DNA of 64,000 nucleotides, taken from Pseudomonas sp. SJZ079 (GTDB taxonomy: Bacteria; Pseudomonadota; Gammaproteobacteria; Pseudomonadales; Pseudomonadaceae). The notes under the pieces are model-generated. The model made no database searches and was not told the origin of the DNA. It worked only from the letters and a program-made list of their open reading frames with translations. The position numbers and the translations under genes were made by a program. Position 1 is the stretch's first letter. Each line of letters begins with the position of its first letter. Location of the stretch: assembly GCF_007993865.1 (NCBI RefSeq), contig NZ_VIUH01000013.1, positions 1 to 64,000 of the forward strand. Reading direction: 5' to 3'. This document shows positions 14,922 to 24,208 of this stretch, in pieces.

Positions 14922-15767
14922 TCACGCCAGCTTCATCAGCAGCATCCCGGCGAGAATCATGGCGCAGGCGAGCAGCCGAATCGGCGGCATGCTTTCCTTG
15001 AGCCACAGGCTACCGATCAACAGGGCGAACAACACGCTGGATTCGCGCAAGGCCGACACCAGCGCTACCGGGGCCTGGGTCATGGCCCAGATGACGATGC
15101 TGTAGGCCGCCAGCGACAGGCCGCCGCCGAGCAGGCCGCTGCGCCAGTGTGGGCCGAGTTGGCGTAGCACTTGCGGACCGCGCCTTGCGATCAGCGTGCT
15201 GGCCATCACCAGCCCGCTCATGCTGAACAGCCACATCGAGTAGGACAGGGCGTCGCCGTTGCCCCGTGCACCAACGGCATCGGAGAGGGTATAGCCGGCG
15301 ATAAAGGTCGCCGTCATCAGGGCGCTGAACAGCAGCGGGGCATTGAACGGGGCGGCACGGTGGCCGCTGCGCAGGGCCATCAGCCAGATGCCTGCGACCA
15401 GTGTCAGCAGGCCGAGCCATTGGCCCTTGGGCAGGCTGTCGGAGAGCAGCAGCACGGACAGCAGGGCAACCATCAGCGGCGAGCTACCGCGTGAAATCGG
15501 ATAAACCTGGCCCAGGTCACCGTACTGGTAAGCTCGCGATAGAAAGGTGTTGTAGCCGATATGCAGCAGCGCCGAGAGCACTATCCAGGGCCAGGCTTCG
15601 GCAGCGGGAAAGGCCACGAAGGGCAAGGTGCAGAGGGCCACGGCGCCGGCGGCCATCTGCATCAGGGCGGCGCTGAGAAAACGGTCGAGGCCGATCTTCA
15701 ACAGGGCGTTCCAGCTGGCATGCAGGGCTGCGGCGGCCATGACGGCGAGAAAGACTGAGGTCTCCAA
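14922..15767 (-). CDS. EamA (DMT superfamily) transporter
   Basis: This 281-residue inner-membrane protein has ten predicted helices in two EamA repeats, the fold of drug/metabolite exporters. It opens with FLAVMAAAALHASWNALLK and ends LACAMILAGMLLMKL. The start is the TTG at 15765-15767, which follows AGGAAG at a good distance; longer versions would run into the divergent promoter region. The substrate is unknown. The gene is divergent from the MFS transporter. Confidence 0.82.
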   Translation of the reverse strand: METSVFLAVMAAAALHASWNALLKIGLDRFLSAALMQMAAGAVALCTLPFVAFPAAEAWPWIVLSALLHIGYNTFLSRAYQYGDLGQVYPISRGSSPLMVALLSVLLLSDSLPKGQWLGLLTLVAGIWLMALRSGHRAAPFNAPLLFSALMTATFIAGYTLSDAVGARGNGDALSYSMWLFSMSGLVMASTLIARRGPQVLRQLGPHWRSGLLGGGLSLAAYSIVIWAMTQAPVALVSALRESSVLFALLIGSLWLKESMPPIRLLACAMILAGMLLMKLA

Positions 15768-16015
15768 GCGGTTTCTTCCTTGTCCCGGCGGCGAGCTATG
15801 GCGGGTATAGCAGCGGTGGAATACTGCCACATCCTCTGTACGCGTTGGCAGCGAGTCAGTCGGTTGAGGCCGGCAGCGAACCACGCGCCAATCCGCTGAT
15901 CGCACAGTTTCGCGTACCGCCAGGCCAGTGCCTAGCTGGGTCGTAACAGCCTGAACCGATTCGCATGTTAGGCTTGCCCGGCGGGCCACCCGGGCCGGTT
16001 TTGCGAGTCTTTTCG

Positions 16016-17200
16016 ATGTCTAACTCCGAAGTCAGTGCGCACCTGCAGCGCGGTACTGCCGCCTATCGACGTGCCACCCTGGCGCTGTTCTGCGCCGGAT
16101 TTGCCACCTTCGCCTTGCTCTATTGCGTGCAGCCGTTATTGCCCTTGTTGGCGGCGCACTTCGCGGTGTCGGCCGCCGCCAGCAGTCTGGCCTTGTCGCT
16201 GACCACCCTGAGCCTGGCGCTGTGCCTGCTGGTGTCCGGGGCACTGGCCGAGAGCTGGGGGCGCAAGCCGGTGATGGTCGCGGCGCTGGGTCTGGCCAGT
16301 GTGCTGGGCATCGCCTGCACGCTGGTCGAGACCTGGGATTACCTGTTGCTGTTGCGCGCCTTGCTCGGCCTGGCCCTGAGCGGCTTGCCGGCGCTGGCCA
16401 TGGCCTACGTCGGCGAGGAGTTCGATCCCGCGGCGTTGCCGGCCGCCATGGGCCTGTATATCGGCGGCACGGCCTTGGGTGGCCTGCTCGGCCGCTTGCT
16501 CGCCGGCCTGCTCAGTGACCTCGGTGGCTGGCCCTGGGCGTTGGGCGGTGTAGCCGGGCTGGGTCTGCTGGCCCTGGGGCTGTTCGTCTGGCTGTTACCG
16601 CCCTCGCGCCACTTTCGCGCGCAACCACTGTCGCTGCGCGGCCTGCTGGGCAACTTCGCCATGCACCTGCGCAGTCCCGCGCTGCGGGGGTTGTTCTGGC
16701 TGGCCTTCCTGTTGATGGGCGGCTTCGTCGCACTGTTTAACTATGTGGGTTTTCGCCTGGCTGCGGCGCCGTTCAACCTGTCGTCGACGGTTATCGGCCT
16801 GTTGTTCAGCGTGTATCTGTTGGGGATCTTGAGTGCAGGTTGGGCCGGGCGGCTGGTGCCACGCTTTGGCGCGCGGCAGGTGATGCAGAGCGCTATCGGC
16901 ATCATGTTGCTCGGTGTAGCGCTGTGTGCCACGCCCTGGTTGAGTGTGGTGATCGCAGGGTTGGCGCTGTTTACCCTGGGCTTTTTCGCCGCCCATGCGG
17001 TGGCCAGCGGGCAGGTCGGTCAGCGCGCGCAGAGCGCCAAGGCGCAGGCTTCGGCCTTGTATTTGTGTGCCTATTACCTGGGCTCCAGTCTGGTCGGCTA
17101 TGCCGCGGGTTATGTCTGGGAACACGCCGGCTGGTTGCCACTGCTGGCGGTGTTGAGCGCGTTGTTCGTGCTAGCCGGCTGGCGGGCTAGAACGCTGTAG
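16016..17200 (+). CDS. MFS transporter (YnfM-like)
   Basis: This 394-residue inner-membrane protein has twelve predicted helices. It has the MFS loop 2-3 signature variant (AESWGRKPVMVAALG) and resembles the YnfM group of putative arabinose/drug efflux permeases. The start is the ATG at 16016 (MSNSEVS); the ribosome-binding site is weak and an upstream ATG at 15965 is possible. It has no operon partner; the next gene is on the other strand. Confidence 0.82.
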   Translation: MSNSEVSAHLQRGTAAYRRATLALFCAGFATFALLYCVQPLLPLLAAHFAVSAAASSLALSLTTLSLALCLLVSGALAESWGRKPVMVAALGLASVLGIACTLVETWDYLLLLRALLGLALSGLPALAMAYVGEEFDPAALPAAMGLYIGGTALGGLLGRLLAGLLSDLGGWPWALGGVAGLGLLALGLFVWLLPPSRHFRAQPLSLRGLLGNFAMHLRSPALRGLFWLAFLLMGGFVALFNYVGFRLAAAPFNLSSTVIGLLFSVYLLGILSAGWAGRLVPRFGARQVMQSAIGIMLLGVALCATPWLSVVIAGLALFTLGFFAAHAVASGQVGQRAQSAKAQASALYLCAYYLGSSLVGYAAGYVWEHAGWLPLLAVLSALFVLAGWRARTL

Positions 17201-17234
17201 GTGTTGCCACGGCGAATCCGGCTTGAGCGGCGCC

Positions 17235-18233
17235 TCAGCTTTCCTGGGCGCGATAGGCGCCAGGGGTCAGCCCGGTCCACTTCTTGAACGCGCGGTGGAA
17301 GGCCGAAGGCTCGGAGAAGCCGAGCTGTTCGGCGATGTCCTGGGTCGACAGCTCGTCGCGCCCTAGCAGGTAGATCGCCAGATCGCGGCGCAATTGATCC
17401 TTCAATTCCTGAAAGCTCGAGCCCTCCTCGCGCAGATGCCGGCGCAGGGTCTGCGGGCTCATATGCAGGTGCTGGGCGACCGCTTCCAGGTCCGGCCGGC
17501 TGCTGCAATCGCGGCCGAGCAGGCGACGAATCTGGCTGATCAGGCTGTCGCCACCGTCCGGGCGCGCCAGCAGGTCGGCGGGGGAGTGCTGCAGGAACTG
17601 CTTGAGCGTGCGCTCATCCTGCAGCAGCGGCATGCTCAGGTAACGGGCATGGAACAAGAGGCTGGTGCTGCCGGCCGCAAAGCGCCGCGGGCAGGGGAAC
17701 AGCAGCCCGTACTCGGCGCTGTGCGCCGGCTCGGCATAGCTGAAGGTGGCTTCTTCCAGGCGGATGCGTTGGCCGATCAGCCAGCTGCCGAGGCGATGCC
17801 AGATCACCAGCAGGCTTTCGACCAGGAAGTGGTCGGGGTCCAGCAGGCTCGATTCGTCCACGCTCAAGCGCGCCCAATCGCCTTCGCGGCTGAGGCTGAT
17901 GGTCGGCGCCTCGGCGAACAGGCTGTAGAACAGCGCGCCACGGCCCAGGGCCTTCTCCAGGCTGCGACAGTGGATGATCGCGTGGCACATCATGGCGAAG
18001 GTGCCGCGCCTGCTGGCCGTGCGGCCAAAACCCAGGTACTCGTCATCGAGACGTTCCCACAACAACTGCAACAGGCGGGCGAATTGCTCGGGGGCCACCC
18101 GTGCGCGGGGTTCATCGAGCAGCGCCGGCTGGATGTTCAGCTGACGCAGCAGCGGCAGGCAATCGTGGCCATGGCGTTCGGCGCCCCGCAAGGCGGCGCG
18201 GACGAAATGGCTGGCGATGGTGCGTTCGCGCAT
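17235..18233 (-). CDS. AraC family regulator (Arabinose_bd-type N-terminal domain)
   Basis: This 332-residue regulator has a large N-terminal ligand domain of the type found in OruR/ArgR-like Pseudomonas regulators (VAPEQFARLLQLLWERLDDEYLGFG). A C-terminal AraC domain of about 95 residues follows (AVAQHLHMSPQTLRRHLREEG and TQDIAEQLGFSEPSAFHRAFKKW). It is divergent from the acyl-CoA dehydrogenase gene and probably activates it in response to a fatty or branched acid derivative. The ATG at 18231-18233 follows AGGAGTCAGCC. Confidence 0.86.
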   Translation of the reverse strand: MRERTIASHFVRAALRGAERHGHDCLPLLRQLNIQPALLDEPRARVAPEQFARLLQLLWERLDDEYLGFGRTASRRGTFAMMCHAIIHCRSLEKALGRGALFYSLFAEAPTISLSREGDWARLSVDESSLLDPDHFLVESLLVIWHRLGSWLIGQRIRLEEATFSYAEPAHSAEYGLLFPCPRRFAAGSTSLLFHARYLSMPLLQDERTLKQFLQHSPADLLARPDGGDSLISQIRRLLGRDCSSRPDLEAVAQHLHMSPQTLRRHLREEGSSFQELKDQLRRDLAIYLLGRDELSTQDIAEQLGFSEPSAFHRAFKKWTGLTPGAYRAQES

Positions 18234-18401
18234 GGCTGACTCCTGTTCGGTGTGCCGATGGTAGGCAGGTGCGGCGGATCAGGACAAGTCGCCTGTAGGC
18301 GCGAGCGAATGGGTCAATCGAGTCTGAGCGCTTGGGTCATTGAGGGGGCGTGGCGCCGGCGCCTACCCTGCGCAACGACTTGATCAGTAGGGGCCACCGC
18401 C

Positions 18402-19541
18402 ATGCAGCGCATCCACTTCGACACCGAACACCGCATGTTTCGCGAGTCCTTCCGGGCTTTTCTGCAGAAGGAAGTGTTGCCGCATCAGGACGCCTGGGAG
18501 GAGGCCGGGGTGGTCAGTCGCGAGGCCTGGCTGAAGGCCGGCGAGATGGGTTTTCTGCTGCCTTGGGCGGACGAGGAATACGGCGGCGCCGGGCTCAAGG
18601 ACTTCCGCTACGAGCAGATCATGGCCGAGGAATTGGCCTACATCAACGAGGCCGGCTTCATGCTGCCGTTGCACTCGGCGCTGTGCGGCCCTTACATCGC
18701 CGAGTACGGCAACGCCGAGCAGAAGGCGCGCCTGCTGCCGGGGATCATTCGCGGCGAACTGATACTCGCGGTGGCGATGACCGAGCCGAGCGCCGGCTCC
18801 GACCTCGCCGGCATGCGCACCACCGCGGTGGACAAGGGCGACCACTATGAGCTGAACGGCTCCAAGGTGTTTATCTCCAACGGCCTGCTGGCCGATGTGG
18901 TGATAGTCGCGGCGAAGACCGACCCGGCCAACAAGCACGCCATGGGCCTGTTCCTGGTCGAGCGCGGCATGCCCGGTTTCGAGCGCGGCGCACCGCTGAA
19001 AAAACTCGGCATGAAAAGCCAGGACACCGCCGAGCTGTTCTTCAATAACGTCAAGGTGCCCAAGGCCAATCTGTTGGGCGATGCCAAGGGCGGCTTCTTC
19101 TACTTGATGAACATGCTCGCTCAGGAACGCCTGACCAACGCCTGCGGTGCGGTGGCCGGCGCCGAGGCGGCGTTGCAGACCACCATCGACTACGTGACCC
19201 AGCGCAAGGCCTTCGATCGACCGATTTCGCACTTCCAGAACACCCGCTTCAAGCTGGCCGAGATGCGCACCCAGGTCGACGTGGCCCAGGTCTTCGTCGA
19301 CCGCTGCGTGATGGATCACAATCAGCAAAAGCTGACCCCGGAAGTGGCCGCCGAAGCCAAGCTGTTCACCACCGAATTGCTTGGCAAGGTGGTCGACGAG
19401 GGCGTGCAGCTGCACGGCGGCTGGGGCTACATGTGGGAGTATCCGATCTGCAAGATGTACGCGAACGCGCGCATTCAGCGCATCTTCGCCGGCACCTCGG
19501 AAATCATGAAGGAGATCATCAGTCGCGGCATGAAGCTCTGA
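18402..19541 (+). CDS. Acyl-CoA dehydrogenase
   Basis: This 379-residue flavoprotein has the three ACAD domains: AMTEPSAGSDL (FAD/substrate), the middle beta domain, and the C-terminal helical domain ending in GGWGYMWEYPI...RIFAGTSEIMKEII. It oxidises acyl-CoA to trans-2-enoyl-CoA. The C-terminal position that holds the catalytic Glu in short- and medium-chain enzymes is Ala here (IFAGTSEI), whereas a Glu is present in LAQERLTNA. That is the arrangement of long-chain and isovaleryl-CoA dehydrogenases, so a branched or long substrate is likely. The start ATG is 18402. A CoA-transferase gene follows after a 0.4-kb scar. Confidence 0.9.
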   Translation: MQRIHFDTEHRMFRESFRAFLQKEVLPHQDAWEEAGVVSREAWLKAGEMGFLLPWADEEYGGAGLKDFRYEQIMAEELAYINEAGFMLPLHSALCGPYIAEYGNAEQKARLLPGIIRGELILAVAMTEPSAGSDLAGMRTTAVDKGDHYELNGSKVFISNGLLADVVIVAAKTDPANKHAMGLFLVERGMPGFERGAPLKKLGMKSQDTAELFFNNVKVPKANLLGDAKGGFFYLMNMLAQERLTNACGAVAGAEAALQTTIDYVTQRKAFDRPISHFQNTRFKLAEMRTQVDVAQVFVDRCVMDHNQQKLTPEVAAEAKLFTTELLGKVVDEGVQLHGGWGYMWEYPICKMYANARIQRIFAGTSEIMKEIISRGMKL

Positions 19542-19552
19542 GCGTGGCACTG

Positions 19553-19745
19553 AACCGGTAGGTCGCGACGCGGATCGCCGACGACCTGGAACAGACTCGT
19601 CAGCGACTCAATGCCCAGCTGCCAGCGCATGAGCGGATCAGTGATTTCGTGCTGGTGCACGAGGCCTGGACGGTGGATAACGGCTGCATGACCCCCGACC
19701 ATGAAGACTCGCCGCAATGTGCTGGAGGCGCGCTTCGCCGATTAG
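19553..19745 (+). pseudogene. 3' remnant of an AMP-dependent acyl-CoA synthetase gene
   Basis: In one frame the sequence reads QRLNAQLPAHERISDF, then VLVHEAWTVDNGCMTP, which is the C-terminal subdomain of acyl-CoA synthetases. After about 19700 the homology continues one frame over as MKTRRNVLEARFAD with a stop at 19743-19745. So a frameshift splits the end of the gene, and everything upstream of the last 60 or so codons is gone. The remnant shows that this locus once had its own ligase between the dehydrogenase and the CoA-transferase. Confidence 0.7.
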
Positions 19746-19800
19746 CTGGCCAGGTTGGATGCCGCTCAGCCGCTGCACTGGCAATAACGCGGCGTGTTTC

Positions 19801-19859
19801 GTAGCCCGGATGCAATCCGGGAATGTCTGTAGATTCGTCCCGGATTGCATCCGGGCTAC
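19801..19859. repeat. REP inverted pair, family 1
   Basis: GTAGCCCGGATGCAATCCGG (from 19801) and its exact complement (to 19859) face each other across 16 bp. The pair lies between the synthetase remnant and the CoA-transferase gene. Confidence 0.9.
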
Positions 19860-19960
19860 CGGGGTCCTCTCCTGACAGCATTTATCCGGCCGAGTCATGC
19901 ATGAATAGAGAGCTTGCCGGGTTTCGCTTTGCTTTACGCCGCCTACAACAAGGAACTGCC

Positions 19961-21142
19961 ATGAACGGTCCGCTGTCTTCGCTGAAGATTCTCGATTTTT
20001 CCACCTTGCTGCCGGGGCCCTTCGCCTCGCTGTTGCTGGCCGACATGGGTGCCGAGGTGCTGCGGGTCGAGTCGCCGAGTCGCATGGATCTGGTTCGCGT
20101 GCTGCCGCCGCACGATGGCAGCGTCTCGGCCAGCCACGCCTACCTCAACCGCAACAAGCGCTGCATCGCCCTGGACCTGAAACAGCCCGAGGCGGTGGCC
20201 ATGGTCAAGCAGCTGGTGGCGGAATACGACATCGTCCTGGAGCAGTTCCGCCCCGGGGTGATGGACAAGCTCGGCGTCGGCTATGCGGCGCTCAAGGCGA
20301 TCAACCCCAGGCTGATCTATGTGTCGATCACCGGCTACGGCCAGACCGGGCCGTACAAGGACCGCGCCGGGCACGACATCAACTACCTGGCCCTGGCCGG
20401 CATCGCCAGTTATACCGGGCGTCGCGACAGTGGACCGCTGCCCTTGGGCGTGCAGCTGGCGGACATCGCCGGGGGATCGCTGCACGGGGTGATGGGCCTG
20501 CTGGCGGCAGTGATCCAGCGCCAGGTGACCGGGGAGGGGCAGCAGGTCGATGTGAGCATGACCGACTGCGCCTTCAGCCTGCACGGCATGGCCGGCGCCG
20601 GTTACCTGGCCGCCGGGGTCGAGCCGCAGATGCAGAACCAGGTGCTCAACGGTGGCAGTTTCTACGACTACTACCGCACCCGCGACGGGCGCTGGTTTTC
20701 GGTCGGCAGTCTGGAGCCGCAGTTCATGCAACAGTTCTGCACGGCGCTCGGGCGCCCGGAGTTGGCCGCGCGCGGCTTGTCGCCCAAGCCGGAGGAACAA
20801 CAGGCGCTCAAGCGTGAGATCGCGATCGAATTCGAGAAGCGCGATTTCGCCGAGTGGAGCCAGGTGTTTGCGGGACTGGATGCCTGTGTCGAGCCCATGC
20901 TGAACCTGTCCGAGGCAGTCGAGCATCCGCAACTCAAGGCCCGCCAGCTGGTGACGCAGGTGCCGCGTGACGGCAATACCGCGCAAGCGCAGATCGCCTG
21001 CCCGATCAAGTTCTCCAGTGGTCTGCCAGAGCCGCGTCACATCGGGGCGGCACTGGGTGCGCATACCGAGGAGGTGCTGCGCGAGCTGGGTTATTCAGCC
21101 GAACGGATCGCCGAGTTGAAGGCCGCCAAGGTGGTGGCCTGA
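19961..21142 (+). CDS. CaiB/BaiF (class III) CoA-transferase or acyl-CoA racemase
   Basis: This 393-residue family III CoA-transferase has the N-terminal LKILDFSTLLPGPFASLLLADMGAEVLRVE, the central ISITGYGQTGPYKDRAGHD with the catalytic Asp, and the acidic C-terminal domain. Members either move CoA between acids or racemise 2-methylacyl-CoA. With an IVD/LCAD-type dehydrogenase next door, activation or epimerisation of a branched acid is plausible. The ATG at 19961 follows AAGGAACTGCC. Since the local ligase is broken, this transferase may now supply the CoA thioester. Confidence 0.86.
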   Translation: MNGPLSSLKILDFSTLLPGPFASLLLADMGAEVLRVESPSRMDLVRVLPPHDGSVSASHAYLNRNKRCIALDLKQPEAVAMVKQLVAEYDIVLEQFRPGVMDKLGVGYAALKAINPRLIYVSITGYGQTGPYKDRAGHDINYLALAGIASYTGRRDSGPLPLGVQLADIAGGSLHGVMGLLAAVIQRQVTGEGQQVDVSMTDCAFSLHGMAGAGYLAAGVEPQMQNQVLNGGSFYDYYRTRDGRWFSVGSLEPQFMQQFCTALGRPELAARGLSPKPEEQQALKREIAIEFEKRDFAEWSQVFAGLDACVEPMLNLSEAVEHPQLKARQLVTQVPRDGNTAQAQIACPIKFSSGLPEPRHIGAALGAHTEEVLRELGYSAERIAELKAAKVVA

Positions 21143-21329
21143 GTCGGCGGGGCGACACGGGCTCGTTGATCGGAATGGAAAAAGCGCAGGGTCTGCTGGG
21201 TTTCATGGGGTGCATCCATGCACCTCACCCTGCGGGCAGCTAAAGCTGTGCAGAACTACGTCCTGCCGTTCTGTCGCTGCGCTCTACGTCAGCCTAGCTG
21301 CGGCCTGTGTCGCCGGTAGGCGAGGCAGG

Positions 21330-21848
21330 TTAGTGGTTGTAGCCGTAGCGCTTGGCAATCAGGTGGTCGATGGCCAGGACCCCCGGTCCTTTGGCGGCGA
21401 GCAGTAGCAGCACGGCGGCCCACACCCCGTGGGTCGGATAGGCGCCGGGGTAGACGAACAGCTGGATCACCAGGGTCATGCCGAGCAAGGCCAGGGCCGA
21501 GAAGCGCGTGGCCAGCCCCAGCAAAATCAGGACCGGGAAGAAGTGCTCGCCGAACGCGGCCAGGGAGGCGGCCAGCTCGGGCGGCAGCAGCGGCACTTTA
21601 TATTCTTCGGTGAACAGCGGCACGGCGGAGCCGGACAGCGACGGAATGCCGAGCTCGACAGTGCCCTCGACAATGTCGATGGCCAGTCCTTGAATCTTGG
21701 TCTGGCCCGACTTCCAGAACACTGCGGCGATCGAGAAGCGACCGATAAAGGCGATCAGGCTGTAGGGGATGAGCCGGCACAGGTCGATGGCGCGAGCGAT
21801 CAAGCGCACCGGCGCGGCTGCATCTGCTAATCGGACGGACTGGGTCAT
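21330..21848 (-). CDS. DoxX family membrane protein (bufferin operon)
   Basis: This 172-residue protein has four predicted membrane helices and the DoxX pattern (FIGRFSIAAVFWKSGQTKI; FFPVLILLGLATRFSALALLGMTLVIQ). DoxX-type proteins are the usual last gene of DUF2282/DUF692 operons (gigT in gold-inducible gene clusters). It lies 15 bp downstream of the DUF2063 gene in the same direction, and the ATG follows GGAAATCCGC. Its job there is not settled; redox or electron-transfer support is a common suggestion. Confidence 0.85.
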   Translation of the reverse strand: MTQSVRLADAAAPVRLIARAIDLCRLIPYSLIAFIGRFSIAAVFWKSGQTKIQGLAIDIVEGTVELGIPSLSGSAVPLFTEEYKVPLLPPELAASLAAFGEHFFPVLILLGLATRFSALALLGMTLVIQLFVYPGAYPTHGVWAAVLLLLAAKGPGVLAIDHLIAKRYGYNH

Positions 21849-21863
21849 GCGGATTTCCTTGTT

Positions 21864-22628
21864 TTATGGAGCAAAGCGGTAGCCGGTGAGAACCCCGGTA
21901 CCGATCAGGTGCGCCAGGAGCTGGCTGAGGTCGAATTCGGGGTCGACGGCCAGTGCCCGCTCGGCCGCTTCGCCTAAGCATTGGCCTGCGAGCAGCGCCT
22001 GGATAAACAGCGCCGCGCCGGGCCGGATACCCATGACCTCGACCTCCAGCCGGTTGCGCAGAATCAGGGCGTGCTCGGCGCGCAATGGATCGACCTGGGC
22101 GATGGCCACCTCGCCCTGATGCGCGGCCCATAGGGAAACAATCGCGAAGGCCGAGCTGAGCAGCGCAACCGAGGGGTGCAGCTCGAAGGTCATATTGTCG
22201 AGCCTTTCCGGTTGTGCGAGGACCGCGCCGATCTGTTCGGCGTTGAGCGCCGGAGTGTCCGCCGAGTGGTAGGCCTGGATGCGCAGGAACTCCAGTCGAG
22301 CCACATCGGCCAGATAGGGCAGGCTGTCGGCGGGTGGGAAGCTTTCGATGAACGCCGGGAATGCCTCGCCGTACTCGGCCAGGATGCGCGAGCGGGGCGG
22401 GCTGGCATGCACATAGACCTGAGCCATGGCGCGGAAGAACTCATCGCCGACCAGCTGCAGCACCACCGGGAAACTGTCGGCCAGGGCGTTGACCAAGGAG
22501 CTGATCACGTTGTTGCGATAGACCGCGAAACGGCTGCCCGGGTCTGCGCCGTTCCAGCTGGTCAGTTCGGGCGGGCAGCTTTGCTCAGGGTCGAGCAGGG
22601 CGGCGACGAAGTCCTGTTGGCCGCTCAT
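21864..22628 (-). CDS. bufC1: DUF2063 partner protein of the MNIO enzyme (HvfC/BufC-like)
   Basis: This 254-residue protein has the DUF2063 signature ([25 protein letters not shown] near residues 30-55 and [16 protein letters not shown]). In related systems this partner binds the precursor leader and delivers it to the DUF692 enzyme. The ATG at 22626-22628 overlaps the stop of the DUF692 gene (ATGA), so the two are coupled. A longer frame upstream lies inside that gene and is rejected. Confidence 0.87.
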   Translation of the reverse strand: MSGQQDFVAALLDPEQSCPPELTSWNGADPGSRFAVYRNNVISSLVNALADSFPVVLQLVGDEFFRAMAQVYVHASPPRSRILAEYGEAFPAFIESFPPADSLPYLADVARLEFLRIQAYHSADTPALNAEQIGAVLAQPERLDNMTFELHPSVALLSSAFAIVSLWAAHQGEVAIAQVDPLRAEHALILRNRLEVEVMGIRPGAALFIQALLAGQCLGEAAERALAVDPEFDLSQLLAHLIGTGVLTGYRFAP

Positions 22629-23530
22629 GCGAAAGTCTGCCGTTGCGGGGCGCGGTGCAGGGCCAGCTGGCGTTCGGCTTGCTGCGCCTCGGCAACCAAC
22701 ACATCGAGCGCGGGGATGTCGTTGTCGCGCTCGATCAGGGTCGGGGTCGGGCCTAGCAGCTGCAGTACCTGGGCGTAGAGCCGCCATACGGCATCATCCA
22801 CCGGCGCGCCATGAGCGTCGATCAGCAGCCGGTCGCCGGCGCTGTCGCGGTCTTCGGCAAAGCCGGCCAGGTGCAACTCGCCCACCGCGTGCAAGGGCAG
22901 GGCGTTGATGTAGGCGAGCGCGTCCCAGTTATGGTTGATGCACGAGACGTAGACGTTGTTCACGTCCAGCAGCAGGCCGCAGCCGCTGCGCCGGATGACT
23001 TCGCCGATAAAGCTGGTCTCGCTCATCGTCGAGCTGGCGTACTCGACGTAGGTCGCGGGGTTTTCCAGCAGCATGGGACGCTGCAGCCGGTTCTGTACCC
23101 GGTCGATGTGCTCGCAGACCCGCGTCAGTGTCGTGGTGTCGTAGGCCACGGGCAGCAAGTCGTTGAGAAAGAGATCGGCATGGCTGGACCAGGCCAGGTG
23201 TTCGGAAAACGCCTGCGGCTGGTAGCGCTCGATGAGCGCGGCGAGGCGATCGAGATGCTGGTGGTCGAGAGGTTGCTCGGCACCAATCGACAAGCCCACC
23301 CCATGAATGGAGAGGGGATAGTGTTCGCGAATCCGCTGCAGGTAGTGATGGAAGGGACCACCCGCAACCATGTAATTCTCGGCATGCACCTCGAAGAAGC
23401 CAACCTGCGGCTGGGTTTCGAGTATTTGCCGGTAATGCTGTGATTTGAGGCCTACGCCTGCCCGTAAGGGCAGGCTAGTGCTGAGCGCAGGAGCGCCGCT
23501 GTTCTCATCGGCTAAGACTGAGAGGGTCAT
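22625..23530 (-). CDS. bufB1: MNIO (DUF692) peptide-modifying oxidase, HvfB/BufB-like
   Basis: This 301-residue TIM-barrel enzyme of the multinuclear non-haem iron oxidative family modifies cysteines of ribosomal peptides. Metal-ligand segments are visible: [40 protein letters not shown] and GELHLAGF. The gene lies 24 bp downstream of the DUF2282 precursor and overlaps the DUF2063 partner. In bufferin systems this enzyme converts Cys residues of the precursor to copper-binding groups; that chemistry is known for the family and inferred here. Confidence 0.9.
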   Translation of the reverse strand: MTLSVLADENSGAPALSTSLPLRAGVGLKSQHYRQILETQPQVGFFEVHAENYMVAGGPFHHYLQRIREHYPLSIHGVGLSIGAEQPLDHQHLDRLAALIERYQPQAFSEHLAWSSHADLFLNDLLPVAYDTTTLTRVCEHIDRVQNRLQRPMLLENPATYVEYASSTMSETSFIGEVIRRSGCGLLLDVNNVYVSCINHNWDALAYINALPLHAVGELHLAGFAEDRDSAGDRLLIDAHGAPVDDAVWRLYAQVLQLLGPTPTLIERDNDIPALDVLVAEAQQAERQLALHRAPQRQTFA

Positions 23531-23554
23531 GATCGGCGCTCCTGGCGTTGTCAG

Positions 23555-23863
23555 TTAGGCTTTTTCCTTGAATGCCTCAAGCTGACCGTAGCCGGTTGGT
23601 GAGGTTGGCGAGGCGGTTTTTGTGCAGGTGCCAGTCGGTACGTACTTCCAAGAGTTGCCCTGGTAGTCCATTTTTGCGGTGCCGGCGCAGGTGGTGCCAG
23701 CGCCCGCTGCACAGTCATTCTTGCCCTTCAGGGACACGCCGAAGCATTTCTCGTTTTCCGCGGCTTGAGCGGTCATCAGTGGCGCAGCGGAAATGGCGAC
23801 GGCAGCACCCAGAGCGAGAGCCAGGCTGGCGGCCGAAACGGTGCGGGAAGTGGTCGATTTCAT
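23555..23863 (-). CDS. bufA1: Bufferin-type precursor (DUF2282), copper-binding RiPP
   Basis: This 102-residue precursor has a signal peptide (core [16 protein letters not shown], cut near AQA before AENEK). The mature peptide has four cysteines at about 40, 51, 59 and 80 in the DUF2282 spacing ([25 protein letters not shown]). Such exported peptides, once modified by the DUF692 enzyme, sequester copper in the periplasm. The ATG follows GGAGATACACAGC. It is the first gene of a four-gene operon. No ECF sigma/anti-sigma pair, common beside such operons, is present here. Confidence 0.9.
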   Translation of the reverse strand: MKSTTSRTVSAASLALALGAAVAISAAPLMTAQAAENEKCFGVSLKGKNDCAAGAGTTCAGTAKMDYQGNSWKYVPTGTCTKTASPTSPTGYGQLEAFKEKA

Positions 23864-23941
23864 GCTGTGTATCTCCGTTCGAGTTGTTGGGTGACGCTGT
23901 GGTATTAGGGGTTTGCTTGGGACTGTTGTTTGCGACTTTAA

Positions 23942-24199
23942 TCAGGCAGCCAGCAGTGCATCGAGTTCACCGGCTTGATCGAGCTTGACCAGGTCATCGT
24001 AGCCGCCGACATGACGTTCGCCAATGAACAGCTGCGGAACGCTACGCCGGCCAGTCAATGCGACCATCTTATCCAGTTCATTCGGGTCGCTATCGACCCG
24101 GACCTTGATCAGTTGGTCTATGCCTTTGCGTGCCAGCAATTGCTCTGCCATCAGGCAGAACGGGCATCGTAGGGTGCTGTACATCGTGACTTGACTCAT
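23942..24199 (-). CDS. grxC: Glutaredoxin (GrxC-like)
   Basis: This 85-residue dithiol glutaredoxin has active site CPFC (residues 12-15), the cis-proline segment SVPQLFIG and the glutathione-binding GGYDDL. It reduces disulfides with glutathione. It lies 78 bp upstream of the bufferin precursor in the same orientation and could help keep the precursor cysteines or copper-stressed proteins reduced; that link is inferred from position. A second GrxC elsewhere in the genome is likely, since the housekeeping grxC of Pseudomonas usually lies near secB. Confidence 0.85.
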   Translation of the reverse strand: MSQVTMYSTLRCPFCLMAEQLLARKGIDQLIKVRVDSDPNELDKMVALTGRRSVPQLFIGERHVGGYDDLVKLDQAGELDALLAA

Positions 24200-24208
24200 G
24201 CTGTGCCC

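Noticed and set aside
23942..24199. Glutaredoxin as a certain member of the bufferin operon
   Set aside because: Only orientation and a 78-bp gap support this; a promoter could lie in the gap, so the link is kept as a hypothesis.
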